Source: Microbacterium sp. Au-Mic1
GTDB lineage: Bacteria > Actinomycetota > Actinomycetes > Actinomycetales > Microbacteriaceae
Direction of reading: 5' to 3'
Length of the DNA stretch: 64,000 nucleotides
Assembly: GCF_021341785.1 (NCBI RefSeq)
Contig: NZ_JAJTTF010000006.1
Location: 124,001-188,000 of the forward strand
Part shown: positions 8,197-16,308 of the stretch, piece by piece
Position numbering within the stretch: position 1 is the stretch's first letter
How the letters are laid out: the number at the start of each line of letters is the position of its first letter
Made by a program: the position numbers and the translations under genes
The notes under the pieces: generated by a model
The model's input: the letters and a program-made list of their open reading frames with translations, nothing else
Told to the model about the DNA's origin: nothing
Database searches by the model: none

Positions 8197-9453
8197 TCAG
8201 TCCAGCTCCAGCACGTCGACGAGATCGCCGATCTCCACCTCCGACACGTCGGCCGGCACCACGGCGTAGGCCCTCGCCCCGGCGAGCCCGACCGTGAGAT
8301 GCGAGCCGGATCCCCCGCGCGTCGCGGGCAGGACCGTTCCGTCCACGATCACTGCCGGCAGGTACTGCCGGCGGTCCGGTGGCGTGCGCCAGGCCGCACC
8401 GGCCGGGATGCGCCGCACCGGACGGAGGACCTCGGCGCGGCCCTGCAGTCGCAGCAGCGCCGGGCGCACGAACGTCTCGAACGACACCGCCGCACTGACG
8501 GGGTTGCCCGGCAGCCCGAACAGCAGCATGCCCTCCGCGGTCACTCCGAACGCCTGCGGCTTGCCCGGCTGCATCGCCACCGCCACGAACTCCATCGCCT
8601 CGCCCATGCTCAGCCGCACGGCCTCGTACGCTCCGGCGCTCACCCCTCCGGAGAAGATGACGACGTCCGCGCCGAGCGCAGCGGCCCGGGCGGCCGCCTC
8701 GGCGGGACCGTCGCCGTCGTCGCCGACCACCTCGCGCAGCACGATCTCGGCACCGGCCTCGGCCGCGAGCCCGGCCAGAAGCACGCCGTTGGACTCGGGG
8801 ATCTGCCCGCGCCGCAGCGGAGCACCGGGCGCGACCAGCTCGGATCCGGTCGACACCACGGCCACGCGCGGGCGCGGCGCGACCTGCACCTCGGCGATGC
8901 CGACCGAGGCGAGCGCGGACAACTGCCGCGGACCGAGCAGCGCGCCGGCGGGCAGCACGACCGCTCCGGCCGCGGCGTCGCTCCCGGCTCGGCGCACGTG
9001 CACGCCCGCTGCGCGCGGCGCGTGCTGCACGACGGCGGTCCGCAGCGAATCTGCGAGCCCGCCGGCGGTGTCCTCGAAGGGCACGATCGTGTCAGCCTCG
9101 GTGGGCAGCGCGGATCCGGTCATGATCCGCACGGCGCAGCCCGGGGCGAGGGGCGGATCCTCCGGGCTTCCGGCGGGCAGATCCGCCGTCACCTGCAGGG
9201 TCACCGGCGCGCCCTCCGAGGCGCCCGCGACATCGGCGAAACGCACCGCGAAGCCATCCATCGCGGAGTTGTCGAACACCGGCACCGGGTTCACCGCGAC
9301 GGCGTCGACCGCGAGCGTCGACCCGCCCGCCCGGTCGATGGGGATCGTCTCGGCAGGGCGGGGACGCACGGCGGCGAGCACCCGGTCCTGCTGCTCCTCG
9401 ACCGTGCGGAACGTGCTGCCGTGGCTGCCGCCGGGGGGAGAACCGTGACTCAT
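8197..9453 (-). CDS. moeA: Molybdopterin molybdenumtransferase MoeA
   Basis: A 418-residue MoeA, the enzyme that inserts molybdate into adenylylated molybdopterin. Visible family motifs: PVFDNSAMDGFA near the N-terminus, VRIMTGSALP, the MoCF_biosynth domain with VVSTGSELV and GQIPESNG, VIFSGGVSAGAYE, and the GLPGNPVSAAVSFE motif in the last third. Length is normal. The ATG at 9453 has GGAG ten bases upstream; the longer frame to 9687 would translate the repeat at 9501-9666 and is rejected. First gene of moeA-mobA-DUF6457; the divergent neighbour is radA. Confidence 0.95.
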   Translation of the reverse strand: MSHGSPPGGSHGSTFRTVEEQQDRVLAAVRPRPAETIPIDRAGGSTLAVDAVAVNPVPVFDNSAMDGFAVRFADVAGASEGAPVTLQVTADLPAGSPEDPPLAPGCAVRIMTGSALPTEADTIVPFEDTAGGLADSLRTAVVQHAPRAAGVHVRRAGSDAAAGAVVLPAGALLGPRQLSALASVGIAEVQVAPRPRVAVVSTGSELVAPGAPLRRGQIPESNGVLLAGLAAEAGAEIVLREVVGDDGDGPAEAAARAAALGADVVIFSGGVSAGAYEAVRLSMGEAMEFVAVAMQPGKPQAFGVTAEGMLLFGLPGNPVSAAVSFETFVRPALLRLQGRAEVLRPVRRIPAGAAWRTPPDRRQYLPAVIVDGTVLPATRGGSGSHLTVGLAGARAYAVVPADVSEVEIGDLVDVLELD

Positions 9454-9500
9454 CGCCTGCTCCTCGCGTCCATGCTCCCGAGGGTACCGGTGTACGACGA

Positions 9501-9666
9501 CCCACCTTCCGCTCGCTGGTCGCCAAGCGCCCCTTCCGCGCCCCGCAACGGGCCATACGAGACCACCGAACGAAAGTGCCACACGAAGCCACCTGGCCCA
9601 CCTTCCGCTCGCTGGTCGCCAAGCGCCCCTTCCACGCCCCGCAACGGGCCATACGAGACCACCGAA
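9501..9666. repeat. 70-bp direct repeat, two copies, in the moeA-radA gap
   Basis: The 312-nt divergent gap between moeA and radA (9454-9765) holds two copies of one 70-nt unit, 9501-9570 and 9597-9666. They differ at a single base (CCGCG versus CCACG) and are separated by a 26-nt spacer. Each begins CCCACCTTCCGCTCGCTGGT. One base difference in 70 implies recent duplication or gene conversion. No reading frame through it is convincing. Promoters for both genes must lie in the rest of this gap; a clear -35/-10 pair was not recognised. Confidence 0.9.
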
Positions 9667-9765
9667 GCGGCTTCGGGATGTAGGCATCCCTCGTCGCCCC
9701 CTGCCCTACTCCGCCCCGCCCTCTCCTCAGCCCCGGCTGTCCGCACCCCCGGCTAGCCTTGCTGC

Positions 9766-11133
9766 ATGGCCACCAGGAAACCCACCGCACCCGCGTACGT
9801 CTGCACCGAGTGCGGATGGACGACCGCGAAGTGGGTGGGCCGGTGCGGCGAATGCCAGCAGTGGGGCACGGTGACCGAGCAAGCAACGCAGACCGGCATC
9901 GTGCGCCGGGTCGAGGCCACAGCCCCCGCGGCGGGCCGGCGGGCGCGCCCCATCACGTCGCTCACGTCGCAGGAGTCGCCGCGACGCTCGAGCGGGGTCG
10001 CCGAGTTCGACCGCGTGCTCGGCGGCGGCATCGTGCCCGGGGCGGCGATCCTGCTGAGCGGTGAACCCGGGGTCGGCAAGTCCACGCTGCTGCTCGAGGT
10101 GGCCGCCGCGGCCGCCCGCGCCGGCCGGCGGGTGCTCTACGCGAGCGGCGAGGAGTCCACCGCGCAGGTGCGCCTGCGCGCCGAGCGCACCGGCGCGCTG
10201 CACGACGAGCTCTACCTGGCGGCCGAGACCGACCTCGGCACGATCCTCGGTCACATCGACGAGGTCTCCCCCGAGCTCGTCATCGTCGACTCGGTGCAGA
10301 CCGTCGCCTCCGCTCTGTCCGACGGGGCCGCGGGTCAGCCCGCCCAGGTGCGCGAGGTGGCGTCTGCGCTCATCCGGGTGGCGAAGGAGCGAGACCTCCC
10401 GATCGTGATCGTCGGGCACGTCACGAAGGACGGATCGGTCGCCGGTCCCCGTGTGCTCGAGCACCTCGTCGACGTCGTCTGCCACTTCGAGGGCGACCGG
10501 CAGACGTCGCTGCGGTTCGTGCGGGCGCTGAAGAACCGGTTCGGGCCGACCGACGAGGTCGGCTGCTTCGAGATGACCGGATCCGGGATCGCCGAGGTGC
10601 CGGATCCGTCGAGCCTGTTCCTCTCCCGCGGGCGCCCCGAGCCGGGCACCTGTGTCGCGATCGCGCTGGAGGGCCGGCGTGCGATGCCGGTCGAGGTGCA
10701 GGCGCTCACGATCCCGACCCAGGCGCCGAACCCGCGTCGCGTGGTGAACGGACTCGATTCGTCGCGTGTGGCGATGGTGCTGGCGGTGCTCGAGCGCCGG
10801 GCCGGCATCAGGACCAGCGACAAGGACGTGTACGTCTCGACGGTCGGCGGCGTGCGCTTCGTCGAGCCCGCCGCCGATCTGGCGATCGCGATCGCGGTGG
10901 CAGGGTCCCTCACGGAGAACGCCGTGCCGCGCACATTGGCGGCGGTCGGCGAACTGAGCCTGGCCGGCGAGGTGCGCCCGGTGACCCAGGCGGCGCAGCG
11001 CCGCTCGGAGGCGACCCGGCTCGGCTATGCGCACGTGATCGACGATCGCTCGGCGACACTGCGCGGGGCACTCGGCGACGTCAAGGCGCACCGGGCACCG
11101 CGGCGCCTCGACGACGAGATCCCCGCCTTCTGA
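9766..11133 (+). CDS. radA: DNA repair protein RadA/Sms
   Basis: A 455-residue RadA, a RecA-like helicase that promotes branch migration during recombinational repair. In order: a C4 zinc finger (CTEC at 13-16, CGEC at 27-30), Walker A GEPGVGKST at 99-107, Walker B VIVDSVQT near 167, the RadA-specific KNRFG motif at 256-260, and a C-terminal Lon-protease-like domain from about 285. Length and order are standard. The ATG at 9766 starts MATRKP, typical of actinobacterial RadA. Confidence 0.97.
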   Translation: MATRKPTAPAYVCTECGWTTAKWVGRCGECQQWGTVTEQATQTGIVRRVEATAPAAGRRARPITSLTSQESPRRSSGVAEFDRVLGGGIVPGAAILLSGEPGVGKSTLLLEVAAAAARAGRRVLYASGEESTAQVRLRAERTGALHDELYLAAETDLGTILGHIDEVSPELVIVDSVQTVASALSDGAAGQPAQVREVASALIRVAKERDLPIVIVGHVTKDGSVAGPRVLEHLVDVVCHFEGDRQTSLRFVRALKNRFGPTDEVGCFEMTGSGIAEVPDPSSLFLSRGRPEPGTCVAIALEGRRAMPVEVQALTIPTQAPNPRRVVNGLDSSRVAMVLAVLERRAGIRTSDKDVYVSTVGGVRFVEPAADLAIAIAVAGSLTENAVPRTLAAVGELSLAGEVRPVTQAAQRRSEATRLGYAHVIDDRSATLRGALGDVKAHRAPRRLDDEIPAF

Positions 11134-11134
11134 C

Positions 11135-11150
11135 GGACGTTCACACGTCC
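11135..11150. terminator. Small hairpin between convergent genes
   Basis: GGACGT-tcac-ACGTCC forms a six-base-pair perfect hairpin directly after the radA stop and 11 nt before the stop of the convergent gene. There is no U-tract. It could act as a weak bidirectional terminator; the stem is short, so this is tentative. Confidence 0.35.
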
Positions 11151-11160
11151 TGATGGACGG

Positions 11161-11571
11161 TCACGCTTCCAGTGCGCGCAGCAGTTCCTCGGGCGGCGCC
11201 TGCATGGGGTGCGGACCGGCGATGTCGAGGAACACCGTGGTGATCACGTCGCGATGGGTCGTGAGGAAAGAACGCAGCCACACCGGCGAGTAGATGCCCA
11301 CACCGGGCGGGAGGTTCGCGGGCTTGTGCTTCGCGTCGCTGAACAGAAGCAGCGCGACGTCACCCGTGGACGGATCCCGATAGGTCCACACCTCTCCGCT
11401 GTCCCGAGGGTTGTCCCTCGCACCGGGCCGGATGAGAGGCACGACCGTGTTGCCGTTGCGCAGCGCGAGCGCGACCGCAGCCATGTCCTGCTTCTCGAGC
11501 GCCTGCGCGAGAGCTTCGGAGCGGAAATCCGCCGCGGCGGGTGCCCTCTTCTTCGACTTCTTCACGGCCAT
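11161..11571 (-). CDS. Uncharacterised 136-aa protein, weakly SseB-like
   Basis: The 136-residue product starts with a basic tail (MAVKKSKKRAP), then a helical segment. A beta-rich stretch follows, VVPLIRPG ... VWTYRDPSTGDVALLLFSDAKHKP, and then a segment resembling SseB N-terminal domains (L-L-F-S-D and a 'P-V-W-L-R-S-F-L' helix). No catalytic residues can be identified. It is monocistronic, convergent with radA and followed upstream by a low-GC gap. The SseB comparison is a weak impression; treat it as a conserved hypothetical. Confidence 0.7.
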   Translation of the reverse strand: MAVKKSKKRAPAAADFRSEALAQALEKQDMAAVALALRNGNTVVPLIRPGARDNPRDSGEVWTYRDPSTGDVALLLFSDAKHKPANLPPGVGIYSPVWLRSFLTTHRDVITTVFLDIAGPHPMQAPPEELLRALEA

Positions 11572-11584
11572 CGTTCCAGCTTAG

Positions 11585-11795
11585 AAGTTCCCGCACAAAG
11601 AGGAGGACCTCTTCGCTCATCGCTTGGGGACAGATGATTGAAGAGGCCCTCAAAGTCCTCGACGACGGACGACGATGCGCTGGGGACGCTTGAGATTGTC
11701 GAAGCCACTGGGGATGGCACCCGTCAAGATCTCGAAGACTTGATGTCTATGGTATCCCAAAGGATGCTCCTAGGCGACAAATTCCCACTTTCCGC
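11585..11795. other. Lower-GC stretch, possible decayed coding remnant
   Basis: This stretch between two minus-strand genes has visibly lower GC than its surroundings. The plus strand carries a short frame (MIEEALKVLDDG..., from 11635) and an overlapping frame from 11638 encoding ALGTLEIVEATGDG and later MSMVSQRMLLG. Both look protein-like but switch frame and have no start with a ribosome site, as expected of a degraded, perhaps transferred, gene. It could equally be non-coding. Confidence 0.25.
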
Positions 11796-11801
11796 CCAGT
11801 T

Positions 11802-12482
11802 TCAGTTGAGCAGGAACTGCATCGGGTTCGTGCTCTGGAACCCGCCGATCGATACCGTCAGCCGGTAGGCGGCCCCGCCGCCGGGGGCGCGCTGCCGGTC
11901 CGTCGCCGCGCAGGTGTCCACGCTGGAGCGCGTGCGGTCCCACGTGACAGGGGTGGAGCTGGTGATCGTCGCGCCGGCCTTGATGGTCTGGATCGCGTCG
12001 CTCGGCGTCTGCTGGCAGTCCGTGGAACGCCACCACGTGTCGTTGCCGCTGGTGATGGTGAACGCCTGCGTGGTGGTGCCGACGTTCATGGTGCAGTCCT
12101 TGGTGCTGCTGTTGGTCAGCGAGATCGACAGCTGCGGATTCTGGTCGGCGGAGTAGGAGTCGTGGTCGGTGACGGCCGTCACCTGCACTTCGGCCGCCGT
12201 GCACGGCACCGGCCCCGCATCGGCGGTGCTGGTCGGCGCGGGCGTCGTGGCGGACGGGTCCGGGCTCGCGTCCGCGCTCGGATCCGGCGACGCGGGCGGG
12301 GTGGAGGTCGTCGGCGAGGGCGTGGACGACCGTGTGGCGGATGGCGTCGGATCCGGCCCCGTGCCGCCGCGCGCCACGAGCGACCACACGAGCCCGATCA
12401 GCAGCGCGAGCAGCACGACGATGATGCCGAGGACCACGATCCGCCGGCGACGATAGACGGCGGCGGACTGGCGAGGGCTCAT
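11802..12482 (-). CDS. Membrane-anchored secreted protein with Pro/Ser/Thr stalk
   Basis: A 226-residue protein with a short basic N-terminus (YRRRR), one transmembrane helix at about 15-37 and a Pro/Ser/Thr/Asp-rich stalk at about 40-90. An extracytoplasmic beta-rich domain of about 130 residues follows, with four cysteines (near 95, 134, 155 and 190) that could form two disulfides. This layout is common for surface proteins of Microbacteriaceae. No enzyme motif is visible. The start at 12482 is close to argA (stop 12492), giving a 9-nt gap on the same strand. Confidence 0.8.
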   Translation of the reverse strand: MSPRQSAAVYRRRRIVVLGIIVVLLALLIGLVWSLVARGGTGPDPTPSATRSSTPSPTTSTPPASPDPSADASPDPSATTPAPTSTADAGPVPCTAAEVQVTAVTDHDSYSADQNPQLSISLTNSSTKDCTMNVGTTTQAFTITSGNDTWWRSTDCQQTPSDAIQTIKAGATITSSTPVTWDRTRSSVDTCAATDRQRAPGGGAAYRLTVSIGGFQSTNPMQFLLN

Positions 12483-12491
12483 GCTTCCAGG

Positions 12492-12995
12492 TTAGACAAG
12501 GTGCTTGAGCATGCGCGTGTTGCCGAGCGTGTTCGGCTTCACGTGCGCGAGGTCGAGGAACTCGGCCACGCCCTCGTCACCGCTGCGCAGCAGCTGGGTG
12601 TAGACGTCGGGATCGACGACCTGCTCGCCGATCGGCGCGAATCCGCGACGCTGGAAGAACGGCACCTCGAAGGTCAGGCAGAACAGGCGGCTGAGGCCAA
12701 GTCCGACCGCGTGCTCCTCGAGGCGCTCCACGATCGCCCGCCCGACGCCGTGGTGCTTCCATCCCTCCTCGACGAGCAGGGTGCGCACCTCGCCGAGGTC
12801 CTCCCACATCACGTGCAGCGCCCCGCAGCCGATGAGGCGGCCGTCGGCCTCGGCGACCACGAACTCCTGCACCGCGCCGTACAGCACCGCGATGTCCTTG
12901 CCGAGCAGGATCCTTCGCTCCACGAGCGGCTCCAGCAGTGCGTAGATGCCCTGGACGTCGGCGGCCCGCGCGGGCCGGACGAGATAGTCGCTCAT
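12492..12995 (-). CDS. argA: N-acetylglutamate synthase, GNAT type
   Basis: A 167-residue GNAT-fold acetyltransferase of the short actinobacterial ArgA type, which makes N-acetylglutamate for arginine biosynthesis. Visible marks are VRPARAADV at the N-terminus, the acetyl-CoA loop EEGWKHHGVGRAIVERLEE at about 76-94, and FFQRRGFAPIGE near residue 113. The tail LGNTRMLKHLV is typical of these enzymes. Length fits the mycobacterial enzyme rather than the longer proteobacterial ArgA. ATG at 12995. Confidence 0.88.
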   Translation of the reverse strand: MSDYLVRPARAADVQGIYALLEPLVERRILLGKDIAVLYGAVQEFVVAEADGRLIGCGALHVMWEDLGEVRTLLVEEGWKHHGVGRAIVERLEEHAVGLGLSRLFCLTFEVPFFQRRGFAPIGEQVVDPDVYTQLLRSGDEGVAEFLDLAHVKPNTLGNTRMLKHLV

Positions 12996-13038
12996 CCCTC
13001 CAGCCTACGACCGCGCCTCCGCCCTCCGGGGGCGACGC

Positions 13039-13078
13039 GGCCCCGTCGCCCGCTCACAGGGAACGGGGCGACGGGGCC
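13039..13078. terminator. Strong hairpin terminator
   Basis: GGCCCCGTCGCCC at 13039-13051 pairs exactly with GGGCGACGGGGCC at 13066-13078 around a 14-nt loop, a perfect 13-bp GC stem. It lies 20 nt past the stop of the Rieske gene (read on the minus strand) and upstream of argA. It therefore ends the ABC importer-amidohydrolase-Rieske transcript. Confidence 0.8.
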
Positions 13079-13097
13079 TGAAGCCCGGCCTGCACAT

Positions 13098-13487
13098 TCA
13101 GACGGTGACGATGACGTCATCCGCATCCACTCGCACGGGGACAGGGCGGAGCCCGACGCGGCGATCCGCCGGGTGCTTGCCGGTCAGGATGTCGAACTCG
13201 AAGCCGTGCCAGGGGCACACGATGTTCCGGTCCGTGGGGTGGAAACCCGGTCCGCCGCTCTTGAGTCCGTCCTCGCCCCGTACGAGCTGCACGGTGCGCG
13301 GCATGATCTTGCCCTGGCAGACCGGCCCGCCCTGATGCGGACACACGTTGTACCAGGCGCGCACCTCTCCGGCGTGGAAGTACAGACCCAACTCGGTGCC
13401 GTCGACATCGACGACGATCCGCTCGCGCTCCTGCAGGTCGGCGAGGCTCGCGACCACGACGTCCCGACGCACGACCTGCGCGCTCAT
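13098..13487 (-). CDS. Rieske [2Fe-2S] ferredoxin-like protein
   Basis: A 129-residue Rieske-domain protein. Cluster ligands are Cys49-x-His51 (CPHQGG) and Cys91-x2-His94 (CPWHGFEF). The spacing between the two motifs is longer than in most small Rieske ferredoxins because of a 'KSGGPGFHPTDRN' loop. Such proteins pass electrons to Rieske oxygenases or related enzymes, yet no oxygenase alpha subunit occurs in the window. The ATG (13487) overlaps the stop of the 104-residue gene by four bases (ATGA), so it belongs to the unit that begins with the ABC permease. Its partner is unknown. Confidence 0.9.
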   Translation of the reverse strand: MSAQVVRRDVVVASLADLQERERIVVDVDGTELGLYFHAGEVRAWYNVCPHQGGPVCQGKIMPRTVQLVRGEDGLKSGGPGFHPTDRNIVCPWHGFEFDILTGKHPADRRVGLRPVPVRVDADDVIVTV

Positions 13488-13798
13488 TCGGCCCTCCGGT
13501 ACCAGATGGCCATGTCGAAGAGGTTCACGTCTGCGGCGTCCAGCAACGCCGTGACGAGCACGACGGTCTCGGTCGCGTTGAGCGCGTCCTCGCGGATCGG
13601 CCACGCGATCTTGCCGACCCGATCGGTCTTGGCGGAGAAGAGCCGCGCGGCGGCGTAGAGCACATCGGCGATCTGCTCGTCGGAGACCTCGGCGCCGCGC
13701 TCCTCGGCGGCGACGTGCTGCACGAGCTCGCCGAGGCGGGCGATGACCGTCGACAGCTCGGCGGTCTCGGGGGCGGTGGTGGTGGTGTTGTCAGTCAT
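13484..13798 (-). CDS. 104-aa protein of unknown function between amidohydrolase and Rieske genes
   Basis: A 104-residue acidic, mainly helical protein beginning MTDNTTTTAPETAELSTVIARLGEL and ending DAADVNLFDMAIWYRRAE. No family was recognised and no metal-binding motif is present. The gene is one base downstream of the amidohydrolase and overlaps the Rieske gene, so the three products are made together in fixed ratio. That suggests an accessory subunit or chaperone for the amidohydrolase or Rieske protein; this is inference from context only. Confidence 0.75.
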   Translation of the reverse strand: MTDNTTTTAPETAELSTVIARLGELVQHVAAEERGAEVSDEQIADVLYAAARLFSAKTDRVGKIAWPIREDALNATETVVLVTALLDAADVNLFDMAIWYRRAE

Positions 13799-13799
13799 G

Positions 13800-15065
13800 T
13801 CAGGAGATCCCGGGTCGTTCCTGGAGCACGCGCTCCGCGGAGGGCTTCTGTCGGTCGGTGGGGAGGTTGAACACGCGTGCGGCGTTCAGCCCGAGGATGT
13901 TGCGCTTGGCCTGTTCGGAGAGGAAGGGCAGGCGCGTGATCGTGGACGGTGCATCCCAGTCCCAGTGCGGCCAGTCGGACGAGTAGAGCAACTGGGTCTC
14001 CGCGTTGAACGACTTCATGGTCGCCTCGAGCAGCTCCATGTTGGTCCGTTCCATCGGCTGGGTCGTGTACCACATCTCCTTCATGTACTCGCTCGGCAGG
14101 CGCTTGAGACCCGGGGCCTCACTGGGGCGCATGAGCACCTCGTGGTCGAGCCGCTGCATGAGGAACGGGATCCAGGCCAGTCCGCTCTCGACCCACACCA
14201 TCTTCAGCTTCGGGAACCGCTCCGGCATGGCGTTGATGATCCAGTTGGTGACATGGATCTGGTTGTAATGCGTGAACGAGAGCGCATGCATCGAGAGGAA
14301 CCGGTTCAGCTGCGAGAACGACGGATCCCCCCAGTGGTAGCCGGAGTGGAAGGCAAGCGGCTTGCCACTGTCCTCGATGAGCTTGTAGAGGCGCGTGTAG
14401 ACATCGGAGTGCACCGGGTTGTTGCGGGTCGAGCACACCGTGTAGCCGATGATGCCCGGATCGTCCGCATAGGTCTCGACGAGCTCCTCGCACACCTCGG
14501 GGGTGTTGTACGGCAGGTAGAGCATGCCCTTGAGACGCGGATTCGGAGGCAGGATCACCTCGGTCAGCCAGCGGTTGAACGCGCGACCGAGCACGACCTC
14601 GACCTCGTCCTGCGGGTGCATCCCGAGCATCAGCATCGCGCTCGGGAACACCACCTGATAGTCGAGGCCCATGGCGTCCATGCCGCGACGTGCCGCCGTC
14701 ACGAACGGGTGCCCCTCCGTGCCCTCCACCGGCTCCTTGCGACCCTGGTGACCGATGCGGCCGCCGACGCTCTGGTGCGACATGCCCGGCTGGATGTTCA
14801 GCAGCGCGTTGTTGCCGCCGAATCCGTGGAACTGGCTCAGGCCGAGGTCCCGCCACACATCGTTGTCGATGAGGTCGAGCACCTCACCCCAGAAGTGGTC
14901 TTCGGAGACGTGGGCGTCGATGTCGACGATGAAGTAGTCGTCGTAGTCGTCTCGCGCCTGCTTCGTCGCGTGGGCGAGCACGTCGCGGGTGTCGGAGCGG
15001 CCGCCGATCTCGGCGAGCTCGCGGATCCGCGGCGCGTCGGAGCGGGGTGTGGGCAGGTCACTCAT
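13800..15065 (-). CDS. Amidohydrolase-superfamily enzyme (ACMSD-like, COG2159)
   Basis: A 421-residue amidohydrolase-2 family protein. The metal motif is DIDAHV at 48-53, with Asp in place of the first His of the usual H-x-H. A mid-chain histidine lies in LAFHSGYHWG. The late acidic residue lies in LYSSDWPHWDWD, matching the 'S-D-x-P-H' end motif of decarboxylase-type members. The position that is usually HGGG reads VESGLAW, a notable departure. Members decarboxylate or hydrolyse aromatic acids or ring-cleavage products. ATG at 15065. It is encoded with an ABC importer and a Rieske protein, so it may process the imported compound. Confidence 0.85.
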   Translation of the reverse strand: MSDLPTPRSDAPRIRELAEIGGRSDTRDVLAHATKQARDDYDDYFIVDIDAHVSEDHFWGEVLDLIDNDVWRDLGLSQFHGFGGNNALLNIQPGMSHQSVGGRIGHQGRKEPVEGTEGHPFVTAARRGMDAMGLDYQVVFPSAMLMLGMHPQDEVEVVLGRAFNRWLTEVILPPNPRLKGMLYLPYNTPEVCEELVETYADDPGIIGYTVCSTRNNPVHSDVYTRLYKLIEDSGKPLAFHSGYHWGDPSFSQLNRFLSMHALSFTHYNQIHVTNWIINAMPERFPKLKMVWVESGLAWIPFLMQRLDHEVLMRPSEAPGLKRLPSEYMKEMWYTTQPMERTNMELLEATMKSFNAETQLLYSSDWPHWDWDAPSTITRLPFLSEQAKRNILGLNAARVFNLPTDRQKPSAERVLQERPGIS

Positions 15066-15091
15066 GGGCGTTCCTCTCGGGCGTCGATCGC

Positions 15092-16264
15092 TCAGTGCGC
15101 GGCGACGATCGCATCGGTCATCGTGGTCAGGTAGTCGTCCTCGGACGGCGCGGCGGATACGCGGTGCGGGATCACGACCGCGCGGGCGGGGTTGATCGCG
15201 AAGCCGTACGCGTCGCCGGGGCGGGGCACGGCGTCTGCGGCCATCTCGCCCGTGTCGACCCGTACCCGCACCGGCAGGCCGTCCGCGCGGACGAGGAGGT
15301 TGACGGCGCTGCCGAGGTAGGTGCTGCGCTCGACGGCCGCGCGGAACCGTCCGGCGCCGGGCGCGAGGTCGTCGACCGGCATGATCCGGGCGTGCGCCGC
15401 GCGGAAGGCGACATCGGCCCGCTCCCCCGGCGTGGCCTCGCCGGTCACGACTCCGGCGACGACGAGCGACGTGCCGTCGACCTCGACGTCGGCGATGCCG
15501 TCGCGCACCGCGCGGATCGTGCCGGGGAGGATGTTCTGGAAGCCCATGAAGTCGGCGACATACGCCGAGTTGGGGCGGTCGTACAGTTCGCTCGGTGTGC
15601 CGTCCTGCACGATCGCGCCTTCGCTCATCACGATGATCCGATCGGAGAGCGTGATCGCCTCCTCCTGATCGTGCGTGACGTAGACCGACGTCGTCTCGAA
15701 CTGGTTGTGCAGCGAGCGCACCTGCTGCCCCATCTGATAGCGCAGCTTGGAGTCGAGGTTGGAGAGCGGCTCGTCGTAGAAGATGATGCCCGGCCGGGCG
15801 GCCAGCGCGCGGGCGAGAGCCACCCGCTGCTGCTGGCCGCCCGACAGGGCGGTGACCGGACGCTTCTCGAAGTCCGCGAGTCCCACCGCGGAGAGCATGT
15901 CGGCGACGCGGGTGCGGCGCTCGGCCGCCCCCACCTTCGCGACCTTGAGCGGGTACGCGACGTTCTCCGCCACGCTCATGTGCGGCCAGAGCGCATAGCT
16001 CTGGAAGACCATGCCCACCTGCCGCTTGTCGGCCGGCACGAACGTGCGCCGGTCGGTGTCCACGACGATGCGATCGCCCATGCTGATCCGACCGCCCGTG
16101 GGGCGCTCGAGACCGGCCAGGCACCGCAGAGTCGTCGTCTTGCCGCAGCCCGAGGGGCCGAGCAGGGTGACGAACTCGCCGGATCCGATCGTCAGATCCA
16201 ATCCGTGCAGGGCGGTCTTGCCGCCGTAGCGCTTGGTCAGTCCGGATACCTGGACCTCAGTCAT
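15092..16264 (-). CDS. ABC importer ATP-binding protein (Fe3+/phosphonate/polyamine family)
   Basis: A 390-residue ATPase of the FbpC/PotA type. Walker A GPSGCGKTT lies near 36-44, the Q-loop in VFQSYALWPH, signature LSGGQQQR near 141, Walker B IIFYDEPLSNLD, and the H-loop in VTHDQEEA. A C-terminal TOBE domain follows from about 290. Read with the next two genes it forms a complete importer: binding lipoprotein, two-domain permease and ATPase. ATG at 16264, 44 nt after the binding-protein stop. The cargo is not evident; the regulon context suggests an aromatic or heteroaromatic acid rather than iron. Confidence 0.92.
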   Translation of the reverse strand: MTEVQVSGLTKRYGGKTALHGLDLTIGSGEFVTLLGPSGCGKTTTLRCLAGLERPTGGRISMGDRIVVDTDRRTFVPADKRQVGMVFQSYALWPHMSVAENVAYPLKVAKVGAAERRTRVADMLSAVGLADFEKRPVTALSGGQQQRVALARALAARPGIIFYDEPLSNLDSKLRYQMGQQVRSLHNQFETTSVYVTHDQEEAITLSDRIIVMSEGAIVQDGTPSELYDRPNSAYVADFMGFQNILPGTIRAVRDGIADVEVDGTSLVVAGVVTGEATPGERADVAFRAAHARIMPVDDLAPGAGRFRAAVERSTYLGSAVNLLVRADGLPVRVRVDTGEMAADAVPRPGDAYGFAINPARAVVIPHRVSAAPSEDDYLTTMTDAIVAAH

Positions 16265-16308
16265 GCCGATCAGTGCTCTCTCGCTGGGGGACGTCGGGTT
16301 CGAAACGG

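Noticed and set aside
9454..9687. Extended MoeA start at 9687
   Set aside because: Would translate the 70-bp direct repeat; the start at 9453 has a ribosome site and the usual N-terminus.
11638..11868. Short plus-strand gene
   Set aside because: Overlaps the end of a well-supported minus-strand gene and lacks a ribosome site; kept only as a possible remnant.
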